From Halosegnis longus (GTDB lineage: Archaea > Halobacteriota > Halobacteria > Halobacteriales > Haloarculaceae), in NCBI RefSeq assembly GCF_009663395.1, contig NZ_QKNW01000001.1, positions 1,860,001-1,924,000 of the forward strand: a stretch of DNA of 64,000 nucleotides, read 5' to 3'. Under the pieces are notes generated by a model that saw only the letters and a list, made by a program, of their open reading frames with translations, was not told where the DNA came from and did not search any database. Both the position numbers and the translations under genes were made by a program. This document shows, piece after piece, positions 7,222 through 15,882 of this stretch (the stretch's first letter is position 1; each line of letters opens with the position of its first letter).

Positions 7222-8070
7222 ATGGCACGACGCTCGCTCCTCTTTTCGCCCGCCGACAAGCCCGACCTGCTGCGGAAATCCCCCGATACGGACGCCGATA
7301 CGGTGTGTTTCGACCTCGAAGACGCGGTCGCCCCCTCCCGGAAGGCAGCCGGCCGCGAGGCCGTCGCTGCGGTGTTGTCCGACCCGGAGTTCGACCCCGA
7401 CTGCGAGGTGTGCCTTCGGGTCAACCCCGACACCGACACCGCCGCGGCCGACCTCGATGCGCTCGACGCCGACGCGCGACTCGATGCCGTGATGGTGCCG
7501 AAGGTGGAGGCTCCGGCCGACGTGCTCGCCGTGACGGACCTGCTCGCGGAACGGGGCTTCGATGTGCCCGTCATCGCGCTGTGTGAGTCGGCCGCCGGTA
7601 TCCTCCACGCGGAGGCCATCGCCGCGACCGACGGGGTAGACGCGCTCGCGTTCGGGGCGGAAGACCTCGCGGCCGACATCGGCGCGACCCGAACCCCGGA
7701 GGGGACAGAGGTGTCACACGCCCGCCAGCAGGTCGTCCTCGCGGGCGCGGCCGCCGGCGTCGACGTCATCGACACCATCCACACGGACATCGAGGACGGC
7801 GACGGCCTGGCCGACGAGACGCGGTTCGCGCTCGAACTCGGCTACGACGGGAAGATGTGCATCCACCCCTCGCAGGTGCGTATCGTCAACGACGCGTTCA
7901 CGCCGAACGGCGAGCGCATCGCGTGGGCGCGTCGCATCCTCGATGCTGCGACCGAGGCCGCCGCCGACGAGGCGGGCGTCTTCCGCGTCGACGGTGAGAT
8001 GGTCGACGCGCCGCTCATCGCACAGGCCGAGCGCGTCCGCGAGCGGGCACGCGCCGCCGGCGTCTGGTAA
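7222..8070 (+). CDS. HpcH/HpaI-CitE superfamily CoA-ester lyase (methylmalyl-/citramalyl-CoA lyase-like)
   Basis: Mg-dependent retro-Claisen cleavage of a 3-hydroxyacyl-CoA, 282 aa, TIM barrel. Family signatures: FDLEDAV (30-36), CoA-binding Arg66 (CLRVNP), PKVE (93-96), Glu122 in ALCESA, GAEDLAADIG (145-154), and KMCIHPSQ near 213-220, the segment contributing the catalytic Asp from the next subunit in relatives. In haloarchaea an enzyme of this family splits beta-methylmalyl-CoA into glyoxylate and propionyl-CoA in the methylaspartate cycle. Mycobacterial and pseudomonad relatives act on citramalyl-CoA or HMG-CoA. Paired with the divergent MaoC gene and followed by glutamate dehydrogenase. 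Not citrate lyase beta, as no alpha or gamma genes are present. Confidence 0.85.
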   Translation: MARRSLLFSPADKPDLLRKSPDTDADTVCFDLEDAVAPSRKAAGREAVAAVLSDPEFDPDCEVCLRVNPDTDTAAADLDALDADARLDAVMVPKVEAPADVLAVTDLLAERGFDVPVIALCESAAGILHAEAIAATDGVDALAFGAEDLAADIGATRTPEGTEVSHARQQVVLAGAAAGVDVIDTIHTDIEDGDGLADETRFALELGYDGKMCIHPSQVRIVNDAFTPNGERIAWARRILDAATEAAADEAGVFRVDGEMVDAPLIAQAERVRERARAAGVW

Positions 8071-8137
8071 TTGTATAAGGTGTTGAGTATGATATTATTC
8101 CGGCACGCTTTTTGATGCTGCGGGCGACCTGTGAGTA

Positions 8138-9394
8138 ATGTCCGCAGAGACGAACCCCTTTGAGAGCCTTCAAGAGCAGTTGGACGACGCGGCGGCGTAT
8201 GTCGATCTCGACGACGGCCTGCTTCGGCGGCTGAAGAACCCCGAACGAATCCTGGAGACGAATCTGACGATTCGGATGGACGACGGGCGACTGGAGACCT
8301 TTCGGGCGTATCGCTCCCAGTTTAACGGCGACCGCGGCCCGTACAAGGGCGGCATTCGCTACCACCCGGAGGTGAACCGCGCCGAGGTGAAGGCGCTGTC
8401 CGGGTGGATGGTGTACAAGACCGCGACCGTCGATATTCCCTACGGCGGCGGCAAGGGCGGTATCGTCGTCGACCCCTCGGAGCTTTCCGCAACCGAACTG
8501 GAACGGCTCACCCGCGCGTTCACGAAGGAACTGCGCCCGTTCATCGGCGCGGACAAGGACATCCCCGCTCCGGACGTGAACACCGGCCAGCGGGAGATGA
8601 ACTGGGTGAAAAACACCTACGAGACGCTGGAGAACACGACCGAGCCGGGGGTCGTGACGGGGAAGGCGCTCGATTCAGGGGGGTCCGAGGGCCGCGTCGA
8701 GGCAACCGGCCGGTCGACGATGCTCACCGCGCGCGAGGCGTTCGCGTATCTCGACCGCGACCTCGAAGGCGCGACCGTCGCGGTGCAGGGGTACGGGAAC
8801 GCCGGGGCGATTGCGGCCCGACTGCTCGCCGAGGAGACGGGTGCGACCGTCGTCGCCGTCTCCGATTCCTCGGGGGCGATTCACGACCCGGACGGACTCG
8901 ACCCCGCCGCGGTGCGCGAGTACAAGCGCGACACCGGCTCCGTCGTCGGCTACGAGGGAACGGAGGAGCTGACGAACGAGGAACTGCTCACGCTCGACGT
9001 GGACCTGCTCGTTCCCGCTGCGCTCCAGAACGCCATCGACGCCGACCTCGCCGAGTCGGTGCAGGCCGACATGATTGTCGAGGCCGCGAACGGCCCGCTG
9101 ACGCCGGATGCAGACGACGTGCTCACCGACCGCGACGTGGCCGTCCTACCGGACATTCTCGCGAACGCCGGCGGCGTCACGGTGTCGTACTTCGAGTGGG
9201 TGCAGAACCGCCAGCGGTTCGGCTGGACAGAAGCCCGCGTCGACGACGAACTCGAACGGGTCATCACGGACGCCTTCGACGGGTTAACCGAGGCCTACGA
9301 GACGTACGACGTGCCGAACTTCCGGACCGCAGCATACATCGTCGCGCTCAAGCGCGTCATCGCCGCGCACGCCGAGGCGGGCACCTGGCCCTAA
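8138..9394 (+). CDS. gdhA: glutamate dehydrogenase (Glu/Leu/Phe/Val dehydrogenase family)
   Basis: Interconverts glutamate with 2-oxoglutarate and ammonia, 418 aa, the normal length for hexameric archaeal [11 protein letters not shown] (101-108) holds the catalytic-region Lys106. [13 protein letters not shown] at about 137-149 is the substrate loop, and GYGNAG (218-223) is the dinucleotide-binding loop of the second domain. NAD versus NADP preference cannot be read reliably. A T-rich element around 8107-8114 lies 27 nt upstream of the ATG. The gene follows the CitE-type lyase by 67 bp. In the methylaspartate cycle GDH supplies glutamate, so the location may be meaningful, but haloarchaea often carry several GDHs. 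Confidence 0.92.
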   Translation: MSAETNPFESLQEQLDDAAAYVDLDDGLLRRLKNPERILETNLTIRMDDGRLETFRAYRSQFNGDRGPYKGGIRYHPEVNRAEVKALSGWMVYKTATVDIPYGGGKGGIVVDPSELSATELERLTRAFTKELRPFIGADKDIPAPDVNTGQREMNWVKNTYETLENTTEPGVVTGKALDSGGSEGRVEATGRSTMLTAREAFAYLDRDLEGATVAVQGYGNAGAIAARLLAEETGATVVAVSDSSGAIHDPDGLDPAAVREYKRDTGSVVGYEGTEELTNEELLTLDVDLLVPAALQNAIDADLAESVQADMIVEAANGPLTPDADDVLTDRDVAVLPDILANAGGVTVSYFEWVQNRQRFGWTEARVDDELERVITDAFDGLTEAYETYDVPNFRTAAYIVALKRVIAAHAEAGTWP

Positions 9395-9618
9395 AGCGAG
9401 ACGGCGTACGCGAGTAGGAAGCCGAAGTAGACGAGCACCAACAGCCCGAGCGCCTTGTACCGGAACAGGGTGAGGTCAGACTCCTCCCGCTCGTACGCGC
9501 GCTCGAAGGCGGCGCGTTCCCGCGTCGTCAGCCGCGCCTCGTGGCGGTGGCCGAGATGGAGGTCGCGGTACGATTCCTGCGTGAACGTCCGGTCGCAGTA
9601 GGGGCAGTCGTGTGTCAT
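9391..9618 (-). CDS. C2H2 zinc-finger protein with C-terminal membrane anchor
   Basis: A 75-aa protein with a single C2H2-type finger: Cys5, Cys8, then His21 and His24 or His26 (CPYCDRTFT...DLHLGHRH). A charged linker and one hydrophobic helix follow at about 53-73 ([15 protein letters not shown]). The finger would face the cytoplasm, tethered to the membrane. Its ATG overlaps the stop of the polytopic membrane protein upstream (TGATG), so the two are co-transcribed. The stop overlaps the convergent gdh stop by 4 bp. Function is unknown; a regulatory or assembly partner of the upstream membrane protein is an inference from coupling only. Confidence 0.82.
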   Translation of the reverse strand: MTHDCPYCDRTFTQESYRDLHLGHRHEARLTTRERAAFERAYEREESDLTLFRYKALGLLVLVYFGFLLAYAVSL

Positions 9619-11036
9619 CAGAGGAATGGTGGCGCTTCGTACGGTCGCGAGACGATCCACAGCGAGGTCATCGTGTAGAACATCATCACGAGCGTGAGGA
9701 GATACTGGCTCCGGACGGCCTGAATCCGGGAGGGGAACAGCTCGTAGCCGACGCCGTGGGCGACCCACACCGCGAGCACGTGGCCGGCGATGACGAAGGT
9801 GAGCGACGCCAGCCCGAACCAGCCCGGAATCGTGAGCACAAACGCCTGGCCCGGCGAGAGCGGGTTCGCGAGCGCGTTCGCGAGCGCGGGCACCAGATTC
9901 AGGAAGTAGCCCAGATAGTGGGCGACGTGGTAGCCGGCGGCAATAGCCAGCAGCGACGGGGCAAACCGCGCGGCGAGGGCAGCCGAATCGAGCGTCGTGT
10001 CCGCAATCCGGCGACCGTAGCGTATCGAGAGCAGATACACGCCGAGGAAGCCGGCGAACCCGACCGCGAGCACGAGCGGGTACAGGAGCACCGGCGGAAC
10101 GCCGAACCCGACGACTGCGCGGGCGAAGCCGGCCCACGGCGCCGTGGCCACCAGTCCGTCGTACGTCGTCCCCCACAGCAGCGCGACGATGAACGCGATA
10201 TCGCCGGTCGAGTCGACCCACGGCGTCTGCAGCCCCGCGCCCGGCGACCGGAGCTTCAGACTGCCGTCCTCGACGGTGAGCGGTGCGACCCGACCGTAGG
10301 CGTCGAAGACGCGCGCGACGGGGTCGTACTCGGTGAAGTAGTCGTCGCCGACGACCACGCCACCGAGCACCGTCACGACCCCGTACAGCGCCACGGCGGT
10401 CGCGAGTAGCTGGGCCGCGTCGGCGAGTGGACTCACCACCTCGACCCAGATGAGGGTGAGCAGGCCGACGGTCGCGAGCCAGCCGCCGTCGACCGGAAGC
10501 TCGCGGTCGAGCGATGGGAGCCAGCCGGCGATAGTTCGGAACGGATTGAGCACGGGCCAGCTGTTCCCGACGAGATACGACGACATCGCGAGTCCGGCCC
10601 ACCAGCCACCCCACACGAGCAGGATGGCCGCGTTCCGGAGCGGGTCGGCCGGCACGTCGGCAAGCAGCGCGACCGGGAACTCGGAGCGCCCAGCCAAAAA
10701 TCCCGTCGCGAGGACGACGACGAGTCCGAGCAGCCCGACGGCTCGACCCAACCCGACGAGCAGGTCGTGACGCGTCGTGCCGACGGTGCGTCGGTACTCG
10801 TGGACGTACCGGAGGAACTCCCGGTCCGTCGCGAGCGACGAGAGGACGAAGGAGACGCCGACGACGCCGCCGCCGGTGGCGAGAAACAGCCACGTGGGGA
10901 CGGCGACGCCGCGGCCGGCGTTCGCGCCGAGGCTCCCGCTGTGGGCGAGCGCTCGGCCCACGAACGCGACCGTCGTCGATACCGCGGCGAGCGAGAGACA
11001 GAACACCCGCCACCACCGTGCTCGCGTATCGGTCAT
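9618..11036 (-). CDS. polytopic membrane protein near cytochrome oxidase genes, function unknown
   Basis: A 472-aa protein with about 11-12 hydrophobic helices. I do not recognise the family. The chosen ATG at 11036 gives MTDTRARWW followed by TM1; the frame stays open to 11135, but that extension is arginine-rich and crosses the oxidase subunit III promoter. Possible metal or haem ligands inside helices include GYHVAHYLGYF in the C-terminal half and GHVLAVWVAHGVGY near the end. It is divergent from cytochrome oxidase subunit III across a 90-bp promoter region and overlaps the zinc-finger/TM gene downstream. The context suggests a role in respiratory-complex biogenesis or electron transfer, but no motif proves it. 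Confidence 0.8.
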   Translation of the reverse strand: MTDTRARWWRVFCLSLAAVSTTVAFVGRALAHSGSLGANAGRGVAVPTWLFLATGGGVVGVSFVLSSLATDREFLRYVHEYRRTVGTTRHDLLVGLGRAVGLLGLVVVLATGFLAGRSEFPVALLADVPADPLRNAAILLVWGGWWAGLAMSSYLVGNSWPVLNPFRTIAGWLPSLDRELPVDGGWLATVGLLTLIWVEVVSPLADAAQLLATAVALYGVVTVLGGVVVGDDYFTEYDPVARVFDAYGRVAPLTVEDGSLKLRSPGAGLQTPWVDSTGDIAFIVALLWGTTYDGLVATAPWAGFARAVVGFGVPPVLLYPLVLAVGFAGFLGVYLLSIRYGRRIADTTLDSAALAARFAPSLLAIAAGYHVAHYLGYFLNLVPALANALANPLSPGQAFVLTIPGWFGLASLTFVIAGHVLAVWVAHGVGYELFPSRIQAVRSQYLLTLVMMFYTMTSLWIVSRPYEAPPFL

Positions 11037-11095
11037 CGCACACCGTTGTGCCGCCCGCCACCTATAGCCGTCGGAACCGAGCGGCTCATAGGAGG

Positions 11096-11101
11096 GCTTT
11101 T
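11096..11101 (+). promoter_or_regulatory. TATA-like element of coxC
   Basis: CTTTTG about 28 nt upstream of the ATG at 11127, consistent with a leaderless transcript. It lies in the divergent region shared with the membrane protein starting at 11036. Confidence 0.4.
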
Positions 11102-11126
11102 GTCGATAGGGTCGCAAGCCGCGGGT

Positions 11127-11984
11127 ATGAGCCACGCGGACGAATCAGACGACCACGGCCACCATCTCCCCGCCGTCGAGGACTGGCCTCGCGGCTTCGG
11201 CGAGGCATCCTGGTGGCCATTCGTGACGGCAGTTGGCGCGGCAATCATCTACGCCGGCGCGGCGATGTACATCCTCTCGCAGGGGAGCGACCCGCTCGTC
11301 TCGCTGGAACTCAGCCTCGGCGTCTTCGCACTCGGCGTCGTCGGCTTCATCGTCGGGCTCTACGGCTGGACCTACCACGCCTTCATCGCCGCCTACTGGG
11401 AGGAAAGCTCGGGCGGGGTCGGCCTCAGGCTCGGCATGTTGGCGTTCCTCGGCTCCGAAATCGCGACTTTCGGTGCCGGCTTCGTCTACTACTTCTTCAT
11501 CCGCTCTGACGCGTGGACGGCAGAGACCCTGCCGGAACTCGTCACCAGCGGTGACATCTTCGGGAGCCTCGTCATCGCGAACACCGTCTTACTGATTATC
11601 TCCTCGATTACGCTCCACTACGCGCACGTCGCGCTCCGCAACAGCGACCGCCGTCGCTTCATCGGGCTGCTCGGACTGACGCTCGCGCTCGGTGTCGTCT
11701 TCCTCGGCGGTCAGGTGTACGAGTACTACGAGTTCATCGTCCACGAGGGGCTCACCCTCGGCGGCGGCGTGTTCAACTCCGCCTTCTACGGACTGACCGG
11801 ACTCCACGGGCTGCACGTGAGCCTCGGTGCGGTGCTTCTCGGCATCGTCTTCGTGCGGTCGCTGTTCGGACAGTACACCGCCGAGAACCACACCTCAGTC
11901 ACCACGGTCTCGATGTACTGGCACTTCGTCGACGTGGTGTGGGTGTTCCTCGTGCTCGTGCTCTACGTCGGCGCGGTCGTCTGA
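11127..11984 (+). CDS. coxC: cytochrome c oxidase subunit III
   Basis: Subunit III of an aa3-type haem-copper oxidase, 285 aa with seven TM helices. WTYHAF near residue 90, the EIATFGAGFVYYFFIRS segment with the buried Glu, GQVYEYYEF, and the C-terminal YWHFVDVVWVFLVLVLY are diagnostic. A hydrophilic His-rich N-terminus (SHADESDDHGHH) precedes TM1. The start at 11127 is favoured by that N-terminus and a T-rich box 28 nt upstream; longer in-frame starts give no plausible sequence. Subunit II (12874) is on the opposite strand beyond birA, and subunit I is not in this window, so the oxidase genes are dispersed. Confidence 0.93.
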   Translation: MSHADESDDHGHHLPAVEDWPRGFGEASWWPFVTAVGAAIIYAGAAMYILSQGSDPLVSLELSLGVFALGVVGFIVGLYGWTYHAFIAAYWEESSGGVGLRLGMLAFLGSEIATFGAGFVYYFFIRSDAWTAETLPELVTSGDIFGSLVIANTVLLIISSITLHYAHVALRNSDRRRFIGLLGLTLALGVVFLGGQVYEYYEFIVHEGLTLGGGVFNSAFYGLTGLHGLHVSLGAVLLGIVFVRSLFGQYTAENHTSVTTVSMYWHFVDVVWVFLVLVLYVGAVV

Positions 11985-12054
11985 ACGGTCACACGAGCTT
12001 TCCGCTTCTCCTCGCTCGCGATACCACTTTCCGCGACGCGTGTCGTCACCTGAT

Positions 12055-12873
12055 ATGGACGCATCCGAACTCGAATCGCGGCTCGGGGTTCCCGTGGCGA
12101 CGTTCGACTCGACGCCCGACACGAGCGGCTATCTCCGCCGGCGGATACCGGACGCGCCCCACGGTAGCTTCGCCGTCGCGAACGAGCTCACCGCCGCACG
12201 TGGACGCACGGGGAACGCGTGGGCTGCCCCGCCCGGCGGGGTCTGGTCGTCGACGCTGCTGTACCCCGACCTCGACCCCGCGCAGGTGGGACGGCTCACG
12301 GTCGCTGGCGGCGTGGCCGCCTGTGAGATGGCACGCTCCGTCGGCGTCGACGCGCGGCTGAAGTGGCCCAACGACGTGGTGGTCGACCGCGACGGGACTC
12401 GCTACAAACTGGCCGGCGTGCTCACCGAGGCGATCGTCGATGCCGTGCCGGTCGTCGGCAAACCGGTCGGTGACGTGTTCGACGACCCCGACGAACTGGA
12501 GGCGGTCGTCATGGGAATCGGGGTGAACGCCGACCTCGACCCGGCCGACCTCGACACCGACCGCCCGGTCACGACGCTCCGGAGCGAACGGGAGGAGCCG
12601 GTCGACCGCCAGACGGTCGCCGCCCGACTCCACGAGCGCCTGCTCGCGTGTGCCGACAGCGTCGAGACGGACGACGGATTCGCCGCCGTGCTCGACCGGT
12701 GGCGCGAGCACGCGAGTACGCTCGGCGAGCGCGTGCGCGTCGAGACGGACGAGGAGACAATTCGCGGGACGGCGACCGGAGTGAGCGAGACGGGCGCGCT
12801 GCTGGTCGAAACAGAGCGCGGACGGCGAGAAGTGACGGACGGCGAGTGTGCGTCGCTGCGGCGCGACGACTGA
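12055..12873 (+). CDS. birA: biotin--[acyl-CoA carboxylase] ligase
   Basis: Activates biotin as biotinyl-AMP and attaches it to the acceptor Lys of a biotin carboxyl carrier domain, 272 aa. The biotin/AMP loop RGRTGNAW is at 49-56, KWPND at 103-107, and KLAGVLTE with Lys118 follows. A small C-terminal beta domain is at about 225-270. There is no N-terminal helix-turn-helix, so it is a monofunctional ligase rather than an E. coli-type repressor. The likely acceptor in this window is PccA (61356). It sits between coxC and coxB, an odd location, ending immediately before the convergent coxB stop with no gap. Confidence 0.92.
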   Translation: MDASELESRLGVPVATFDSTPDTSGYLRRRIPDAPHGSFAVANELTAARGRTGNAWAAPPGGVWSSTLLYPDLDPAQVGRLTVAGGVAACEMARSVGVDARLKWPNDVVVDRDGTRYKLAGVLTEAIVDAVPVVGKPVGDVFDDPDELEAVVMGIGVNADLDPADLDTDRPVTTLRSEREEPVDRQTVAARLHERLLACADSVETDDGFAAVLDRWREHASTLGERVRVETDEETIRGTATGVSETGALLVETERGRREVTDGECASLRRDD

Positions 12874-13698
12874 TTACTGGTTCGCGAGGAACTCGTCGGG
12901 GTTCTCGGTGAACTCCTCGTAGTCTTCCTGTGAGACGACGAGCACCTCACCGAGCATGGCGGAGTGGCCGACGCCACAGTACTCCGCACAGTAGAGCTGG
13001 TAGGAGTTGCCGATGGCTTCGTCGTTCAGCTCCGTGGTGATAGTGTTGTACTTGCCCGGCATGGCGTCCTGTTTCAGCCCGAGCTTCGGGACGTGGACGG
13101 CGTGGAGCCAGTCGACGGAGTTGACGTGGAGATACACCTGCGTGTTGGCCGGGAGGACGAGCGGCTCGCCGCTGCTGCTGCTCGTCGAGACCATCGTGGA
13201 GACGTTGCCGTTCTCCATCGTCTCGGTGTAGTTGAACGTCCAGTAGTACTTCTGGGCGGTCACCTCGATTTCGACGATTTCGTCCTGTCGCTCCGGCGGC
13301 GGGCCGACGGCACCGGGGTAGTCGTGGGTGACGGCCGGCTCGACCGCGTTCGGGTTCTGTGCGGCCGTGACACCACCGACGAGCGGGCTCCCGAGGGCGG
13401 CGTAGGCGGCGACGCCGACGAACAGCAGGACGATGGCGGTCGTGATGGTCCACGTGATTTCGAGACGACGGTTCTCCTGTGTCGGTTTCGGGTCGTCGTT
13501 GTTGCGGTAGCGGACGACCGTGTAGATGAGAATCGCCTCGACGACCACCGCGATGATGGCGGCGACGTAGAGGAGTTCGAGGTTGAGCGGATTGATGATG
13601 CCGATGTTCTCGGACGGCTGTGCCGCAGCCGGGCCCACGGCGACGGCGAGTAGCGCGAGCACCGTCGCGACGGCCCCCGCAACGCGCGTACGTTTCAT
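12874..13698 (-). CDS. coxB: cytochrome c oxidase subunit II (CuA-type)
   Basis: Carries the binuclear CuA centre that accepts electrons, probably from halocyanin or a cytochrome, and passes them to subunit I. 274 aa: signal peptide 1-26 (ends AAA-QPS), two TM helices at about 40-62 and 82-104, then an extracellular cupredoxin domain. All CuA ligands are visible: His199, Cys237, Glu239 (backbone), Cys241, His245 and Met248 in CAEYCGVGHSAM. A Ser/Thr-rich loop at 167-178 replaces part of the canonical domain. The start at 13698 is fixed by the signal peptide and a TATA element 27 nt upstream. Divergent from the ctaA-ctaB fusion gene. Confidence 0.95.
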   Translation of the reverse strand: MKRTRVAGAVATVLALLAVAVGPAAAQPSENIGIINPLNLELLYVAAIIAVVVEAILIYTVVRYRNNDDPKPTQENRRLEITWTITTAIVLLFVGVAAYAALGSPLVGGVTAAQNPNAVEPAVTHDYPGAVGPPPERQDEIVEIEVTAQKYYWTFNYTETMENGNVSTMVSTSSSSGEPLVLPANTQVYLHVNSVDWLHAVHVPKLGLKQDAMPGKYNTITTELNDEAIGNSYQLYCAEYCGVGHSAMLGEVLVVSQEDYEEFTENPDEFLANQ

Positions 13699-13722
13699 AG
13701 CCGCAGTTAGGAGTGGCCCCAC

Positions 13723-13770
13723 ATTAACCCCGCGATGCGTGCTATCCGCAAGAAGCGCGGGGCATAAGTA
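13723..13770. promoter_or_regulatory. mirror-image divergent promoters of coxB and ctaB
   Basis: The minus-strand TATA (TTAAT, 13723-13727) is 27 nt from the coxB ATG. The plus-strand TATA (ATAAGTA, 13764-13770) is 27 nt from the ctaB ATG. Directly upstream of each is the same CGCGGGG heptamer (13728-13734 on the minus strand, 13756-13762 on the plus strand), forming a perfect 7-bp inverted repeat with a 21-bp spacer. The heptamers occupy the BRE position of both promoters. Confidence 0.6.
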
Positions 13771-13792
13771 GAGCCGAGACCTTGCTCTGGTA

Positions 13793-15166
13793 ATGAAGCG
13801 GCCGCAGTTCACGACGCTGCTCGCGACGACCGTCGTCGGGGTGTATCTCCTCGTCGTCGCCGGCGCGACGGCCACCGTCGCCGACGCCACGGCCGCCTGT
13901 ACGTCGTGGCCCCTGTGTGCACCCTCCTCCGTGAGCGCCGTCGTCGCGCTCGGCCACCGCACCGCCGCGCTCGTCGTCGGACTCCTCCTCGTCGGCTCCA
14001 TCGCCGTCGGCTGGTCGGACAGCTCCCGCCGCGTCAAGGGTGCCCTGCTCGCCGCGCTCGCGCTCTACCCGGTACAGGTCGGCATGGGCGCAATCGTCGT
14101 CTTCGCGGGCGCGAGCGGTCTCACTCCCGGTCTCCACCTCGGCGTCGCCGTCGCCATCTTCACCGCGCTCACCGCCGCGCTCGCGTGGCAACTCGAAGCC
14201 GACACGGGACGCGACGACGTGCCCGAGGAGCCGTTCGAGGAGTCCGTCGCCGACGCCGACCCGTCCGAGTCGACCGTCACGTTCGACTCCGCGTTCGAGC
14301 GCGTCCGCGAGACGCTCTTTGCGTACTTCCGGCTGATGAAGCCGCGGTTGATGTGGCTGCTCGCGCTCGTGGCCGCCGCCGGGATGTCGCTCGCCGGCGG
14401 TCCGGAGGGGTTGACCGTCCGCACTATCGTCTTCACGCTCGGGGGCGGCGTCCTCGCCATCGGTGCCTCGGGGACGTTCAACCACGTCCTCGAACGCGAC
14501 ATCGACCGCCGGATGAAACGCACCAGCGACCGCCCGCTGGCGACGGAGCTCGTCCCGGTTCGCAACGCGCTCGCGTTCGGGTTCGCGCTCGCGGCCGCCT
14601 CGCTCGTCGCCTTCCTCCAGGTGAACGTCTTCGCCGCCACGCTCGGCTTCATCGCCATCGTGTTCTACTCGGTCATCTACACGCTCGTGTTGAAGCCGAA
14701 CACCGTCCAGAACACCGTCATCGGCGGCGTCGCCGGCGCGCTTCCGGCGCTCATCGGCTGGGTCGGCGTCACCGGCGACATCGGTCTGCCGGGCGTCGTG
14801 CTCGCCGTGACCATCTTCCTGTGGACGCCGGCCCACTTCTACAACCTCGCGCTCGCCTACAAGGACGACTACGCCCGCGGCGGCTTCCCGATGATGCCCG
14901 TCGTCAGCGGTGAGACCAAGACGCGCAAACACATCGTCTGGTATCTCGCGGCCACGCTCGCGAGCGCCGGCGTGCTCACCGCGGTCAGCAACCTCGGCGT
15001 CCTCTACGCCGTCACGACGGTCGGCTTCGGCGCGCTCTTCTTGGGAATGGTCGTCCGACTCCACCGCGAGCGCACCGAGGGGGCGGCGTTTCGCGCGTTC
15101 CACGCCTCGAACGCCTACCTCGGTGCCTTGCTCGTGGCCATCGTCGTCGATTCCCTCGTCGTATGA
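13793..15166 (+). CDS. ctaB: haem O synthase (protohaem IX farnesyltransferase) with N-terminal CtaA-like domain
   Basis: Farnesylates haem B to haem O for the oxidase. 457 aa: residues 1-135 form a four-helix CtaA/COX15-like half, and residues from about 170 onward form the UbiA-type prenyltransferase. In the CtaB part the first Asp-rich motif reads NHVLERDIDRRMKRT (230-244), and a second lies in YKDDYARGGFPMMP near 362-375. The CtaA-like part has Cys36 and Cys42 (CTSWPLC, one residue closer than in Bacillus CtaA) and His55 and His115. A hydrophilic acidic linker at 136-168 joins them. The fusion couples haem O synthesis to the haem A synthase fold, as I recall for other haloarchaea. Its stop overlaps the next start (ATGA). 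Confidence 0.9.
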   Translation: MKRPQFTTLLATTVVGVYLLVVAGATATVADATAACTSWPLCAPSSVSAVVALGHRTAALVVGLLLVGSIAVGWSDSSRRVKGALLAALALYPVQVGMGAIVVFAGASGLTPGLHLGVAVAIFTALTAALAWQLEADTGRDDVPEEPFEESVADADPSESTVTFDSAFERVRETLFAYFRLMKPRLMWLLALVAAAGMSLAGGPEGLTVRTIVFTLGGGVLAIGASGTFNHVLERDIDRRMKRTSDRPLATELVPVRNALAFGFALAAASLVAFLQVNVFAATLGFIAIVFYSVIYTLVLKPNTVQNTVIGGVAGALPALIGWVGVTGDIGLPGVVLAVTIFLWTPAHFYNLALAYKDDYARGGFPMMPVVSGETKTRKHIVWYLAATLASAGVLTAVSNLGVLYAVTTVGFGALFLGMVVRLHRERTEGAAFRAFHASNAYLGALLVAIVVDSLVV

Positions 15167-15855
15167 GCACCATCGCCGCGGTTCGTGAGCGCCGCCCCGC
15201 CACCCGGACGCTCGTCTACTGGGCCGCCATCCTGAACGCACAGCTACTCGTCGTCATCCTCTACTCCCTGCTCGTGAGCGGGCCGCCGGGGTCGCTGCGT
15301 GGCATCTTCATCCTCGCGATGCCGTGGCTGTGGCTCGACCTCTCGTGGTGGGCGTACCGCAACACCGACCTGCCGCGCGTGACCGGTCGAAAGCGGCTCG
15401 TCGCCGCCGCGCTCGCCGGGGGGTACTTCCTCGTCCTCGCGTTCGCGGGCGGCGTCCTCCTGCCGGGTATCGGCGACCGCGCCACCGGGTTCCGGCTCGT
15501 CACCTACCAGATACCCCCCGGTTTCGCGCCCGCGCTGCTGTACAGCGGTGAGCGGTTCGTCGTGAATCTCATCCCGTACAAGGTCGTCGGCTATCTCGCG
15601 CTCGCGTGGCTGGTCTACGGGACGATTGCCGACGTGTCCGGCTCCGTCGGTGCGGGGCTGCTCGGTCTCTTCTCGTGTGTCTCGTGTGTGCTCCCGGTCA
15701 TCGCGGGCGTGCTCACGACCGTCACGGGGAGTGCCGGCTTCGCCGCCACCATCGGCCAGCAGTCGTATCTGCTCTCCACGAGCGTGTTCGTCGCGACCGT
15801 GCTCCTGCTCCGGTGGCGGCCGACGGTGGCAGACCTCTCGCGGCTCCGTCCGTGA
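15163..15855 (+). CDS. polytopic membrane protein coupled to ctaB, function unknown
   Basis: A 230-aa protein with about six or seven TM helices (first at 18-40, last at 205-222). I do not recognise the family. A Cys pair lies inside a helix (FSCVSCVLPV, about 166-175), which could bind metal or haem or form a disulfide. Its ATG overlaps the ctaB stop (ATGA), so it is co-transcribed and translationally coupled with the haem-synthesis gene. That makes a role in cytochrome oxidase biogenesis a reasonable inference. No signal peptide beyond TM1. Confidence 0.8.
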   Translation: MSTIAAVRERRPATRTLVYWAAILNAQLLVVILYSLLVSGPPGSLRGIFILAMPWLWLDLSWWAYRNTDLPRVTGRKRLVAAALAGGYFLVLAFAGGVLLPGIGDRATGFRLVTYQIPPGFAPALLYSGERFVVNLIPYKVVGYLALAWLVYGTIADVSGSVGAGLLGLFSCVSCVLPVIAGVLTTVTGSAGFAATIGQQSYLLSTSVFVATVLLLRWRPTVADLSRLRP

Positions 15856-15882
15856 CCGTTAGGGGCTTGCCGTCCGCGCTCG

